Assembly (NCBI GenBank): GCA_002490775.1
Contig: DKUR01000054.1
Span: 1 to 64,000, forward strand
From: Lachnospiraceae bacterium UBA7199
GTDB taxonomy: Bacteria > Bacillota > Clostridia > Lachnospirales > Lachnospiraceae
Length of the DNA stretch: 64,000 bases
Reading direction: 5' to 3'
Shown: positions 54,633 through 63,734 of the stretch, piece after piece
How positions within the stretch are numbered: position 1 is the first letter of the stretch
How the letters are laid out: every line of letters begins with the position of its first letter
Notes under the pieces: generated by a model
The model's input: the letters and a program-made list of their open reading frames with translations, nothing else
Databases searched by the model: none
What the model was told of the DNA's origin: nothing
Translations under genes and position numbers: made by a program

Positions 54633-55508
54633 ATGCATTTTGTGAAAGCAAAAGGAATCTTATCACCCCAAAATGGGATGAACCTATACCGGGGGTGTCT
54701 TCATGGCTGTATTTACTGTGATTCAAGAAGTAAATGTTATCATATGGAACATGCTTTTGAAGATATTGAAGTCAAAGAAAATGCCATTGAGCTATTAGAA
54801 CATGCCCTTAAGCATAAGCGGAAAAAATGTATGATTGGCACAGGCTCTATGACAGATCCTTATATCCCTTTGGAACTAGAACTTGAAAATGTGAGAAAAG
54901 CGCTGCAATTGATTTACCAGTATGGGTTTGGATTTACCCTGATCACAAAGTCGAACCGGATTTTGCGGGACATAGATCTTTTGCAGAAAATTAATGAAAA
55001 GACAAAATGCGTTGTGCAAATGACGCTGACTACCTATGATGATGATTTGTGCAGAAAAATCGAGCCAAATGTAAGTACAACAAGAGAACGCTTTGAGGTA
55101 CTGAAGCAGTTGCGGGATGCGGGAATTCCTACTGTTGTATGGTTAACACCGATTTTACCTTTTATCAATGATACAGAGGAAAATATTACCGGTATTTTAG
55201 ATATGTGTATTGAAGCAAAAGTATATGGCATTATTTGCTTTGGCATGGGGCTGACGCTTCGGGAAGGGAACAGAGAGTACTTTTATGATCAGTTAGATCG
55301 TCTGTTTCCTGGGTTAAAAGCAAAATACATACAAATGTACGGAAATCAGTATATCATTGGGAGTTCGGAAAATGACCGCCTGATGAAATTATTTCACCAA
55401 AAATGTTTTAAGAATGGAATCCTTCATAATAATGAACAGATCTTTCAGTACCTTCATACGTTTGAGGAAAAGAACGCTGCAGAGCAGCTAAGTCTTTGGA
55501 ACCTTTGA
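54633..55508 (+). CDS. SPL-family radical SAM protein
   Basis: 291 residues. CLHGCIYCDSR near residues 22-32 is the radical SAM [4Fe-4S] motif (CxxxCxxC), and MNLYRGC, MIGTGSMTDPYIPLE and TLITKSNRILRDIDLL match the spore photoproduct lyase-like 'SPL family radical SAM' group, as distinct from true SplB. No Cys of the lyase active site is evident. Substrate unknown. ATG follows AAGGAGATGG. Confidence 0.85.
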   Translation: MHFVKAKGILSPQNGMNLYRGCLHGCIYCDSRSKCYHMEHAFEDIEVKENAIELLEHALKHKRKKCMIGTGSMTDPYIPLELELENVRKALQLIYQYGFGFTLITKSNRILRDIDLLQKINEKTKCVVQMTLTTYDDDLCRKIEPNVSTTRERFEVLKQLRDAGIPTVVWLTPILPFINDTEENITGILDMCIEAKVYGIICFGMGLTLREGNREYFYDQLDRLFPGLKAKYIQMYGNQYIIGSSENDRLMKLFHQKCFKNGILHNNEQIFQYLHTFEEKNAAEQLSLWNL

Positions 55509-55664
55509 AGGTTGATGAATTGCCGGGTAAGTGGTATAAACCGGTCTAAAGAACAATTGATATGAAAAGTGCTTGTAGAAGACCTTTCTGACTGTTATGA
55601 TAGGCTTAAAGTGTACGATTTCTGCCATAAATGCAGAGAAGAAAAATAAAAGGAGGTACTTGTT

Positions 55665-57065
55665 ATGATTTATAAATGCAGTATCTGCGGATACGTGTAT
55701 GATGAGGAGAAAGAAGGAAAACCATTTTCCCAATTGACAGAATGCCCTATCTGTAAGCAGCCGCCGGAGAAGTTTGAAGCCCAGCCTGAACCTGAAAAAA
55801 AGCCTGTTTCTGTAAAAAATGAAAATCTGGACTTAAGCTATCCTAAGGAAACCCGTAAGACGGATAGCGATTACCGGTACATGAAAGAAATTCATGAAAT
55901 GGCCGTCACCGGGAAATCGGCGATTGAAGCGATGGGAACACAGAGAAAAATGCCCAATTGGGATGATGTGCTTGTGCTTGGTGCGCAATTGAACCCAATG
56001 CCCTTAGATGAGCATGCAGAAGTATCTCTGAAAACTGTAATCGGAAAACATGCAAAAAAGCCTATGGTGCTTGATATGCCGGTTTACATTTCCCATATGT
56101 CTTTTGGCGCACTTTCCAAGGAGACCAAAATTGCGCTGGCGAAAGGAAGCGCTGCAGTCGGTACAGCTATGTGCAGCGGAGAGGGAGGCATCCTTCCAGA
56201 GGAGAAAGCAGCGGCATATAAGTATATTTTTGAATATGTGCCGAATCTATACAGTGTTACGGAAGAAAATCTAAAAACCTCTGATGCTATTGAAATTAAA
56301 ATCGGGCAGGGAACCAAGCCGGGTATGGGCGGACATCTGCCGGGAGAAAAGGTCACTCCTGAAATTGCAAAAATAAGAAATAAACCCTTGGGGAAAGATG
56401 TTATCAGTCCTTCCAAGTTCCCAGGAATCAATAGTAGAGAGGATTTAAAGAATCTGGTCAGCAATCTGCGTACGCAAAGTGAAGGCAGACCTATAGGCAT
56501 TAAGATAGCTGCCGGACGTATTGAGAAGGATTTGGAGTTTTGTGTCTATGCAGAGCCTGATTTTATTACCATAGATGGTCGTGGCGGTGCAACAGGGGCA
56601 TCCCCCGCCATTATAAGAGACTCCACCAGCGTTCCTACGATCTATGCACTTTATCGTGCAAGAAAATACCTTGACTTAGTTGGATCAGATATTGATCTGG
56701 TAATCACAGGGGGACTTAGAGTGTCTTCTGATTTTGCAAAAGCAATTGCTATGGGCGCAGATGCTGTGGCTATTGCTTCAGCGGCTATGGTGGCGGCAGC
56801 CTGCCAGCAGTACCGCATTTGCGGCACCGGAATGTGTCCGGTAGGTGTTGCTACACAAGATGAAAAGCTGCGTGAAAGATTACATATTGATACCGCTGCA
56901 AAACGGGTAGAAAATTATTTGAAATGTTCTGGGGAGGAATTAAGAACATTTGCCAGAATTACTGGAAATGAGGATATTCACAATCTTTCAACCAAGGACC
57001 TTTGTACAATCAGCAGAGAAATATCAGAACATACAAATATTCCACATGCAGGCGGTAGTAAATAA
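55665..57065 (+). CDS. Rubredoxin-glutamate synthase-like (GltB FMN domain) fusion
   Basis: 466 residues. The first 35 contain a rubredoxin (CSICGYVYD and CPICKQPPEKF, two CxxC pairs). After a Pro/Glu linker, residues 90-466 resemble the FMN/3Fe-4S domain of glutamate synthase: AGRIEKDLEF, TIDGRGGATGASP, ITGGLRVSSDFAKAIAMGADAVAIASAAM and CGTGMCPVGVATQDE with the Cys cluster. There is no glutaminase domain. In anaerobes such proteins are thought to receive electrons by the rubredoxin part. RBS AAAGGAGG. Confidence 0.9.
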   Translation: MIYKCSICGYVYDEEKEGKPFSQLTECPICKQPPEKFEAQPEPEKKPVSVKNENLDLSYPKETRKTDSDYRYMKEIHEMAVTGKSAIEAMGTQRKMPNWDDVLVLGAQLNPMPLDEHAEVSLKTVIGKHAKKPMVLDMPVYISHMSFGALSKETKIALAKGSAAVGTAMCSGEGGILPEEKAAAYKYIFEYVPNLYSVTEENLKTSDAIEIKIGQGTKPGMGGHLPGEKVTPEIAKIRNKPLGKDVISPSKFPGINSREDLKNLVSNLRTQSEGRPIGIKIAAGRIEKDLEFCVYAEPDFITIDGRGGATGASPAIIRDSTSVPTIYALYRARKYLDLVGSDIDLVITGGLRVSSDFAKAIAMGADAVAIASAAMVAAACQQYRICGTGMCPVGVATQDEKLRERLHIDTAAKRVENYLKCSGEELRTFARITGNEDIHNLSTKDLCTISREISEHTNIPHAGGSK

Positions 57066-57185
57066 TTTTTTTGAATACAGTGCACGTCCCCTTGGCAGCA
57101 GGACAGATATTCCTTCGTCGTCGCGTTTCCCCAGCAAACGCTGCCACGCCAAGCGCGTCAGCTTATTGCAGAAAAACGTAACGGA

Positions 57186-57636
57186 TGCTAAGCTCGAGAG
57201 TTGCTTACAACTCTTAACCTCACTAAGTGCTGACAAGTTTCCAGACTATAAGTTTACGCTGGTAGAAGCAGACTTCCTTGATGTGAAAGAGTTTGAAACT
57301 GATTTAAAAGATTTTTTTGGTGCAATGCAGTGTCGGAATGACAAGAGAAAATTAAAAGAACTGATAAAAACAGAAAGATTTCGTCGGATGAAGGAAGATA
57401 CTGCATGGGCGGTGGCTATGTACTTAGACAGAAAATGGTTAACAGCAAAGGGAGAAAAGGAGGGATTAGATGTGTGTAAAGCCTTAGAAGAACTTCTGAA
57501 GGATGAGAGAATGGAAGGAGAAAGAGAAGAACGGATTTCCATTATTCGAAACATGGTTCGTGAAGGACTGGATCACGAGATGATCCGTAAGGTAACAGGG
57601 TGTACAGCAAAAGAATTTTCTATGGCGGTAGAATAG
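57186..57636 (+). pseudogene. C-terminal remnant of an Rpn-type/PDDEXK_2 putative transposase
   Basis: FPDYKFTLVEADFLDVKEFETDLKDFFGAMQCRNDKRKLKELI and the following DTAWAVAMYL are the well-conserved distal part of the large Lachnospiraceae Rpn/PD-(D/E)XK recombination-promoting nuclease family. The N-terminal nuclease motifs are absent: the frame runs back into a GC-rich non-homologous stretch (57075-57175) and the 3' end of the rubredoxin-GltB-like gene. Truncated and probably inactive. Confidence 0.75.
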
Positions 57637-57717
57637 GCTTTATGGAAATGAAATAATGATATTATAAAGACAACTGTCAAGCAACGAAAAGCGCAGATTC
57701 AGTTTTAGGGAGAATAA

Positions 57718-57784
57718 GGTTGAAAGAAACTTTCAACCATACGTATTTGGGCCTGTTCCCACTTGGAAAAAGCCCAAGTGGGAA
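57718..57784 (+). promoter_or_regulatory. Two tandem perfect hairpins in the leader of the RNase Z-like gene
   Basis: GGTTGAAAG-AAA-CTTTCAACC (57718-57738) and TTCCCACTTGG-AAAAAGC-CCAAGTGGGAA (57756-57784). Neither has a T-tract, so they are not plain terminators. They occupy most of the 80 bases before the start codon. Confidence 0.6.
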
Positions 57785-57800
57785 AGGCACGGGTATAAAT

Positions 57801-58604
57801 ATGGAACTGACCATGATTGGAACCGGACATGCTTCAGTGACGAAATGCTATAATACTTGTTTTACGATATCGCAGGATGGAAAGTATTTTTTAACGGATG
57901 CGGGAGGCGGTAATGAAATCTTAAGGATTTTGGAAGAGGAAGAGATTCCTCTTACTGCAATTCATGATGTTTTTGTGACACATGGGCATACGGATCATAT
58001 TTTGGGAATGGTTTGGATTATTCGTATGATCGGTCAATTGATTAACGAAGGAAAGTACAGAGGGAACCTTTCTGTGTACTGTCATAAGGAACTTTCAGAG
58101 GATATTAGGGAAATTTGCAAAAGAACCTTGTGGAATACAGTAACAAAGCTGTTTGATGACAGAATTCAATTTGTGATCCTGGAGGATGGGCAAAAGAAAG
58201 AGATCTTAAACAGTGAAGTGACTTTTTTTGATATTTTTTCCACGAAAAAGAAGCAGTTTGGATTTACCTTTTTGATGGATCATGGTATAAAGCTTGCCTG
58301 CTGCGGTGATGAACCGATCAATGAAAAAACGACTCATTATGTAGAGAATAGTGACTGGATGATGCATGAGGCATTTTGTTTAGATAGGGAGAAAAATATT
58401 TTCAGGCCATACGAAAAAAATCACAGTACCGTGAAAGATGCATGTGAAGCGGCTGAGAAACTAAAAATCAAGAATCTAATTTTATACCATACGGAAGATA
58501 CTCATCTGGCAGAGAGAAAGAAATTATATTTAGCAGAAGGAAAGCAGTATTTTAGCGGGAACTTATTTATTCCTGATGATAGGGAAAGGATGAAAATAAT
58601 ATAA
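57801..58604 (+). CDS. RNase Z-like metallo-beta-lactamase-fold hydrolase
   Basis: 267 residues from the ATG at 57801. FVTHGHTDHILG is the zinc motif; LTDAGGG precedes it, and LACCGDEP and LYHTEDTH provide further ligands. The pattern fits ribonuclease Z/ElaC-like MBL proteins, though true tRNA-processing RNase Z features cannot be confirmed and a small-molecule hydrolase is equally possible. The longer frame that starts in the hairpins lacks a ribosome binding site. 24 bases before a lipoprotein gene. Confidence 0.8.
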   Translation: MELTMIGTGHASVTKCYNTCFTISQDGKYFLTDAGGGNEILRILEEEEIPLTAIHDVFVTHGHTDHILGMVWIIRMIGQLINEGKYRGNLSVYCHKELSEDIREICKRTLWNTVTKLFDDRIQFVILEDGQKKEILNSEVTFFDIFSTKKKQFGFTFLMDHGIKLACCGDEPINEKTTHYVENSDWMMHEAFCLDREKNIFRPYEKNHSTVKDACEAAEKLKIKNLILYHTEDTHLAERKKLYLAEGKQYFSGNLFIPDDRERMKII

Positions 58605-58627
58605 AGCCTTGTGAAAAGGAGAAAGGA

Positions 58628-60859
58628 ATGAAGAAAAAAAGTTGGATATGCGTTATTGTAATGTTGCTGCTGGTGTCTGCGCTGAGCGGATGCGGAAAGC
58701 AGAAAGAGGAAGCGGAAGATGTGGTAAATGAAGCAGAGGATGCGTATGTTTATGTGCCGGAGCATCAGGTTATCGGAGGAGATGGCATACGTGTTTCAGA
58801 TGCGGTGATTGGAAATGACCAGAGCGTTTTTTATCTGGCTTATCTGGAAAATAAAGAAGTTAAGCTCATGTCTCTGGATATGGAAAGCAGGGAAACCAAA
58901 GAGCTTTTAGTGGAACTGACAGAAAATCAGCATATTGCCTGTCTTAATAATGACGGGGAAGGAAATCTGCTTTTGGGCGTAATTGGCTATAGCGATATGG
59001 AAACCGGCCAGATGGAGGAGGCAGCAATCAGGAAACTTTCCCCCGATGGAAAGGAGCTGCTTTCCCTGGATGTAAGTGAAGCTTTGCTGCAGCAGCCTGA
59101 TTTTTCTTATATGACAGATATATTGATGGACGGAGAAGAAAATTACTACATTTGCACCGGTGAAAACATTTATGTGTTCAAACCGGATGGAAGCTTGTAC
59201 AGCCAGATGAATGCCGGACAGTATGTAAGCAGCTTCTTTCGAATGAAGGATGGAAAGATTGGGGTAGGATATTTAGGTGCACAGGGCTTTTTGTTAAATG
59301 AAGTCATTCCCGGTCAGAAGGAATTAAAGCTGGTAGACAGCTCCATTCTATTTGATTATGGGACTTATCAGGGTGGGAAAGACACGGATCTTTTGTATAC
59401 CCAGAACAGTATTCTTTATTCCTGCAATCTGTCGGATGAAAAGGCCAAAGAGGTTTTAAGATGGACGGATTATGATGTGAATTCCAGTAATTTAATAGAT
59501 GTTGCGCTTCTTTCTGATGGCAGGATCGCAGCACTTACAACGGATTATATGAGTGAAAACGGGGAAACGGAGCTGGTGCTTCTTACACAGAAGAAAAGCT
59601 CGGAGGTTCCCGAAAAGAAAATATTGACTTATGGAACCTATTACCTTTCTTTTTATGATGAGAGAGATATTACAGCTTTTAACAGCCAAAGTAAAGAGTA
59701 CCGCATTGAGGTTCAGGAGTATGGGGATGATTCCATGTCCATTGATGAAAAAAAGGAGGTCTATGCCAAGGAATTAGAGGCTGGGAAGATACCGGATATT
59801 ATTGATCTTACTCATTGTCCTATGAACTTGGAAACGCTGATTTTGGCAGGAGCAGTTGAGGATTTAACACCTTATCTGGAAACGGATGAAAGTATAAAAA
59901 GGGAAGATTATGTACCAAATGCTTTCAGCGCTTATGAGCGGGATGGAAAGTTGTATGCAATTATGTCTTATTTTGGCGTGGAGGTATTTGTAGGTAAGGT
60001 AGATGAAATCGGAGAGGAAAAAACCTGGACAGTGGATGATGTGATGGCGCTGATGGATTCTAAGGATGCAGAGGTGAAGCTTTTGTCCGGCGCGGATAAG
60101 TGGAGCATTATGCAGATCATGTGTAACATGAATCAAAATTTATTTATTGATAAGGAAAATGGAACATGCAGCTTTACAGGAGAGGAGTTTAAAAAAATTC
60201 TGGAGTTTGCTAATCAATTTCCTGATGAAGGGAAGGATGATTCTACCCTGGATGATTTAAGATGTGGCAGGACGTTGCTGTACCGTGAGTTGATTATCTC
60301 TGTCCAGCTATACCAAATGTATGAATATATGTTTGGAGGCCCGGTAAATACGATAGGTTATCCTTCCTTTGGAGAAAGCGGCCTTACTTTTAAGCCCTAT
60401 GGAACTACTGTTGCCATGAGCACTCATTCAGAAAACAAAGAAGGTGTATGGGAGTTTATTCGTTTTAATGTGTCACAGGAAAGACAGGAGAATGTAGGTT
60501 CACCCTATGGCGGATTCCCCATATTAAAGTCTGCTCTTGAAAAACAGTTTGAGAAGGATATGACACCGAAATATGTAAAGGATGAAAATGGCAATCAACA
60601 GGAAATGCCTAAAACCACATGGGCGAAAACTATGGGAGACGAGGTATTTTCCGTGGAGGTTTATGCAGCCAGCGAGGAGCAGGTAAACAGGGTAAGAGCG
60701 ATGATAGAAGCAGCTCAGAATGGGGAAAGTATGGACTCCGGGGTTTTAAACATTATTATAGAGGAGGCATCCGGGTACTTTGAGGGACATAAAAGCGTGG
60801 AGGATGTGGCAGCAGTTGTTCAAAACAGAGTACAGCTTTACCTGAATGAAATTAATTAA
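58628..60859 (+). CDS. Extracellular solute-binding lipoprotein with N-terminal propeller-like domain
   Basis: 743 residues. Signal peptide ends LSGCGKQ (Cys near 22), so it is lipid-anchored. Residues about 40-330 have repeated beta-strand stretches (VSDAVIGNDQSVFYLAYLENKEVKLMSLD, ILMDGEENYYICTGENIYVFKPDG) resembling a beta-propeller. From about 345 a family 1 extracellular solute-binding domain follows (ITAFNSQSKEYRIEVQEYG, GKIPDIIDLT, GGFPILKSALEKQ). No permease genes are adjacent, so it is either an orphan sugar receptor or part of a sensing system. Confidence 0.82.
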   Translation: MKKKSWICVIVMLLLVSALSGCGKQKEEAEDVVNEAEDAYVYVPEHQVIGGDGIRVSDAVIGNDQSVFYLAYLENKEVKLMSLDMESRETKELLVELTENQHIACLNNDGEGNLLLGVIGYSDMETGQMEEAAIRKLSPDGKELLSLDVSEALLQQPDFSYMTDILMDGEENYYICTGENIYVFKPDGSLYSQMNAGQYVSSFFRMKDGKIGVGYLGAQGFLLNEVIPGQKELKLVDSSILFDYGTYQGGKDTDLLYTQNSILYSCNLSDEKAKEVLRWTDYDVNSSNLIDVALLSDGRIAALTTDYMSENGETELVLLTQKKSSEVPEKKILTYGTYYLSFYDERDITAFNSQSKEYRIEVQEYGDDSMSIDEKKEVYAKELEAGKIPDIIDLTHCPMNLETLILAGAVEDLTPYLETDESIKREDYVPNAFSAYERDGKLYAIMSYFGVEVFVGKVDEIGEEKTWTVDDVMALMDSKDAEVKLLSGADKWSIMQIMCNMNQNLFIDKENGTCSFTGEEFKKILEFANQFPDEGKDDSTLDDLRCGRTLLYRELIISVQLYQMYEYMFGGPVNTIGYPSFGESGLTFKPYGTTVAMSTHSENKEGVWEFIRFNVSQERQENVGSPYGGFPILKSALEKQFEKDMTPKYVKDENGNQQEMPKTTWAKTMGDEVFSVEVYAASEEQVNRVRAMIEAAQNGESMDSGVLNIIIEEASGYFEGHKSVEDVAAVVQNRVQLYLNEIN

Positions 60860-60926
60860 GCACAAAATAGTGCGGTTTAGAAGGATTACTGATTTAGGAT
60901 AGAAAGGAAAAAGAGGGTACAAAAAT

Positions 60927-61547
60927 ATGGAGTTTCAAATAAGTAAACTAAAATGGATAAGGGAGCCGGAAGAATACAAAGTTGAGGAAGATAGAATAGA
61001 AATAAAGACTATGCCGGAAACTGATCTTTGGCAGCGTACTTATTATCACTTTAGAAATGATAATGCGCCGGTGCTTCAAATGGAAACAGATGAAAAATAC
61101 TTTTCCTTTCTGGTAAAAACAGATTTTACAGAAAGCTGTCATCGTTTTGATCAATGTGGTATTGTGATGTATCTGGACAGTGAGAATTGGTTAAAGGCAT
61201 CTGTTGAATATGAAAATGAAGCATTTGGCCATTTGGGAAGTGTTGTAACAAATCATGGTTATTCGGACTGGGCAACCACAGCCATTCCTGCTGATATTAA
61301 AATTATGTGGTATAGATTCAGTCGCCGGGTGGATGATTATTGCATTGAGTGTTCAAGAGACGGACAGAATTTTACGCAGATGCGCATTTGCCATATGTGG
61401 GAAGGCACTGGAAAAATTAAATTTGGCATTTATGCCTGCAGCCCGGAAGCTTCTGCATTTAAAGCAGTTTTTACAAATATGAAAATAACAGAATGTATGT
61501 GGAAAGCCCATGATGGACAGGCGCCTGATAAGGAGGTGCAAGGTTGA
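60927..61547 (+). CDS. DUF1349-like beta-sandwich protein
   Basis: 206 residues, cytoplasmic. SFLVKTDFTESCHRFDQCGIVMYLDSENWLKA, VVTNHGYSDWAT and KFGIYACSPEASAFKAVFTN are typical of DUF1349 (concanavalin-like sandwich) proteins. Function unknown; carbohydrate contact is plausible from the fold. Its stop overlaps the alkyltransferase start codon (TTGA). Confidence 0.82.
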   Translation: MEFQISKLKWIREPEEYKVEEDRIEIKTMPETDLWQRTYYHFRNDNAPVLQMETDEKYFSFLVKTDFTESCHRFDQCGIVMYLDSENWLKASVEYENEAFGHLGSVVTNHGYSDWATTAIPADIKIMWYRFSRRVDDYCIECSRDGQNFTQMRICHMWEGTGKIKFGIYACSPEASAFKAVFTNMKITECMWKAHDGQAPDKEVQG

Positions 61548-62011
61548 ATTATAAATATCATATAGATACACCGATAGGAATGATATGTGTTGAATCAAAT
61601 GAAGAGGCAATTACAGGCCTGTTTTTTGAAAAAAATAAAACATTGTACAAGCAGGAAAAACCTGAAACGGATCTGCTGAAAAAAGCCGGGGAGCAATTGA
61701 TGGAATATTTCAGTGGAAAAAGAAAAACATTTGATTTGCCGCTGGCTCCTTCAGGAACAGAGTTTCAGAAAAAAGTCTGGAAAGCGCTTTGCCAAATTCC
61801 CTATGGTGAGACCAGAAGCTACGGTGAAATTGCAGCTCAAATTGGAAATCCAAAAGCCTGCCGGGCAGTTGGTGGGGCAAACAACAAAAATCCAATCATG
61901 ATCTTTATTCCCTGCCATCGGGTGATTGGAGCAGATGGCTCATTGGTGGGATTTGGAGGCGGAATCGAAGCAAAAAAATTTATGCTTAACTTAGAGAAAG
62001 GAGCAGAATGA
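61544..62011 (+). CDS. Methylated-DNA--[protein]-cysteine S-methyltransferase
   Basis: 155 residues. The active-site motif IPCHRVIG has the acceptor Cys at 124, preceded by VWKALCQIPYGETRSYGEIA with the DNA-binding helix and ACRAVGGANNKNP. It removes O6-methyl groups from guanine in a suicide reaction. A TTG start (61544) with AGGAGGTG upstream overlaps the DUF1349-like gene by four bases. Confidence 0.93.
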   Translation: MNYKYHIDTPIGMICVESNEEAITGLFFEKNKTLYKQEKPETDLLKKAGEQLMEYFSGKRKTFDLPLAPSGTEFQKKVWKALCQIPYGETRSYGEIAAQIGNPKACRAVGGANNKNPIMIFIPCHRVIGADGSLVGFGGGIEAKKFMLNLEKGAE

Positions 62012-62028
62012 AAAACCAATATTTTTTC

Positions 62029-62058
62029 TTTACACAGCCCGGCAAGTGAGGTTACAAT
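62029..62058 (+). promoter_or_regulatory. Promoter for the 74-residue protein
   Basis: TTTACA (62029-62034), 18-base spacer and TACAAT (62053-62058), then GAGGGAGG before the ATG at 62092. Confidence 0.6.
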
Positions 62059-62091
62059 AAGTAAAAGTGTTTATAGAGGGAGGACATCAAA

Positions 62092-62316
62092 ATGGATGTA
62101 AAAGAACAAATAACAAAAGTGGTAGAGAAAATCACCAAGGACAAAGATTTACAAGAGCAGTTTCAGAAGGAGCCTGTGAAAGCATTGGAAAGTATACTTG
62201 GTGTAGACCTTCCCGATGAAATGGCGGAGCAGGTGATTCAGGGTGTTAAGGCAAAGCTTACAGCAGATAAAGTATCTGGTGCTGTGGATGCGTTGAAGGG
62301 TTTCATAAAAAAATAA
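62092..62316 (+). CDS. 74-residue helical protein of unknown function, leader-peptide-like
   Basis: Highly charged and predicted helical: KDLQEQFQKEPVKALESILGVDLPDEMAEQVIQGV. The pattern 'polar helix, DxP-like turn, LGVDLPDE' recalls the nitrile-hydratase-like leader peptide (NHLP) type of ribosomal peptide precursors, but the C-terminus (TADKVSGAVDALKGFIKK) has no Cys, Ser-rich or Gly-rich core. It has its own promoter and a strong ribosome site, and sits 11 bases before a Cys-cluster gene. A small structural or DNA-associated protein is an alternative. Confidence 0.7.
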   Translation: MDVKEQITKVVEKITKDKDLQEQFQKEPVKALESILGVDLPDEMAEQVIQGVKAKLTADKVSGAVDALKGFIKK

Positions 62317-62327
62317 AATTAAAACCT

Positions 62328-63017
62328 ATGGAACGGGAAATTGATTTAAAACAAATATCCGATGGAAAACGCTATTCGGCAAATGATATGGTAAAGGCAG
62401 GCTGCAATGATTGTGCAGGCTGCTCTTTATGCTGCCAGGGAATGGGAGATTCCATTATTTTAGATCCTTATGATCTGGACAGTCTGGAAAAAGGGCTGGG
62501 CGTTACTTTTGAGAAATTAATGCAGGAGAATAAAATAGAGCTGAACGTGGTGGATGGCATTATTCAGCCTAATATAAAAATGCAGGATGAGTCTGCCGGA
62601 AACAGTGACAGCAGATGCGCATTTTTAAGTAAAGAGGGAAGATGCACCGTCCATTCCTTTCGTCCCGGATTTTGCCGGATGTTTCCTTTGGGAAGAATTT
62701 ATGAGGAGGAGAACTTTCACTATTTCCTGCAGGTGCATGAATGTCCCTATCCCAATAAGACTAAGGTGAAGGTAAAAAAATGGCTGGGGGTACCCAAACT
62801 GTCTGAATATGAAAGCTATATTAAGCGGTGGCACTATTTTTTAAAGGATGTGCAGAAAGTCATAAAAGAAGCGGAAAATGATGTTGTAATAAAAAACATA
62901 AACATGCATATGCTGCAGCAATTTTACATAAAACCTTACGGGGACGATTTCTTTTTGGAATTTGATCAGCGTATGAATGAAGAGCGATTAGTTTTTATGC
63001 ATGGAACAGGAACATGA
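62328..63017 (+). CDS. YkgJ-type cysteine-cluster protein
   Basis: 229 residues. CNDCAGCSLCC near 26-36 is the CxxCxxCC signature, with CAFLSKEGRCTVHSFRPGFCRMFPLG providing the remaining ligands. Putative metal or Fe-S binding, role unknown. Downstream of the small helical protein by 11 bases with a poor ribosome site, so translation may depend on that gene. Followed after 26 bases by a Crp/Fnr-type regulator. Confidence 0.82.
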   Translation: MEREIDLKQISDGKRYSANDMVKAGCNDCAGCSLCCQGMGDSIILDPYDLDSLEKGLGVTFEKLMQENKIELNVVDGIIQPNIKMQDESAGNSDSRCAFLSKEGRCTVHSFRPGFCRMFPLGRIYEEENFHYFLQVHECPYPNKTKVKVKKWLGVPKLSEYESYIKRWHYFLKDVQKVIKEAENDVVIKNINMHMLQQFYIKPYGDDFFLEFDQRMNEERLVFMHGTGT

Positions 63018-63043
63018 GAGGAAGGGAGAAAGGTTAAATAAAA

Positions 63044-63715
63044 ATGAAACAGCTGGAGCAGGCAAAATTATTTCAAACGATTACAAAGGCAGAGCTTGAG
63101 CGTATTTTAAAGTGCTCTAAGGCAGTGACGAAAAAATATCCTTCCGGGACTTATGTTTTTGAGCAGGAAGAGGTTCCATCCAAGCTGTTTCTTCTCCTGG
63201 AAGGTCAGATACAGATTTGTAAAGACTTTACTTCCGGAAAGCGTGATGTGCTTTATCTGGTGGAGGCAGGAAATGTTTTTGGAGAAATTTTTCTCTTTGG
63301 AGACAGGAAGAGGTACTGGTATGATGCAGTGGCGGTGACGGATGTGACTGTGCTGGAGATGCCCTGGGATTTCTTTTACCATTTTTGCTCCAATGCCTGC
63401 GATCATCATAAGCAGTTGACGCAAAATATGCTGGAAATTTTATCAGAGGATAATTTTAAGATTACCAGAAAGCTTCATATTGTCAGTACATCCTCCCTGA
63501 GAGAGAGAATTGCCATCTGGCTCATTGATTCTATGGATGAAAAAGGGAATGTTTTACTTAAAATGAACAGAGAACAGCTTGCTGATTTTTTGGGAGTTGC
63601 CAGACCGTCTTTATCCAGGGAACTTATGCGGATGCAGAAAGATGGTTTGATCAAAGTAGACCGAAAAACGATTACGGTCTGTGACAGGGAAGCATTGGAA
63701 TTTTTACTTGTTTAG
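63044..63715 (+). CDS. Crp/Fnr-family transcriptional regulator
   Basis: 223 residues. N-terminal cyclic-nucleotide-like fold (PSGTYVFEQEEVPSKLFLLLEGQIQI, GNVFGEIFLFGD) and C-terminal helix-turn-helix MNREQLADFLGVARPSLSRELMRMQKDGLI. It lacks the N-terminal Cys motif of oxygen-sensing Fnr, though it has single cysteines (Cys24, and two in FCSNACDHH). It probably controls the glycyl radical cofactor gene downstream or the Cys-cluster gene upstream. Confidence 0.9.
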   Translation: MKQLEQAKLFQTITKAELERILKCSKAVTKKYPSGTYVFEQEEVPSKLFLLLEGQIQICKDFTSGKRDVLYLVEAGNVFGEIFLFGDRKRYWYDAVAVTDVTVLEMPWDFFYHFCSNACDHHKQLTQNMLEILSEDNFKITRKLHIVSTSSLRERIAIWLIDSMDEKGNVLLKMNREQLADFLGVARPSLSRELMRMQKDGLIKVDRKTITVCDREALEFLLV

Positions 63716-63734
63716 GTATTTAAAAATTTTTTCT

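Noticed and set aside
57075..57175. GC-rich stretch before the Rpn-type remnant as another copy of the dispersed repeat
   Set aside because: Base composition is similar but no extended match to the repeat at 35254-35385 could be found.
57720..57800. N-terminal extension of the RNase Z-like protein
   Set aside because: The extended frame is made of the two hairpins and has no ribosome binding site.
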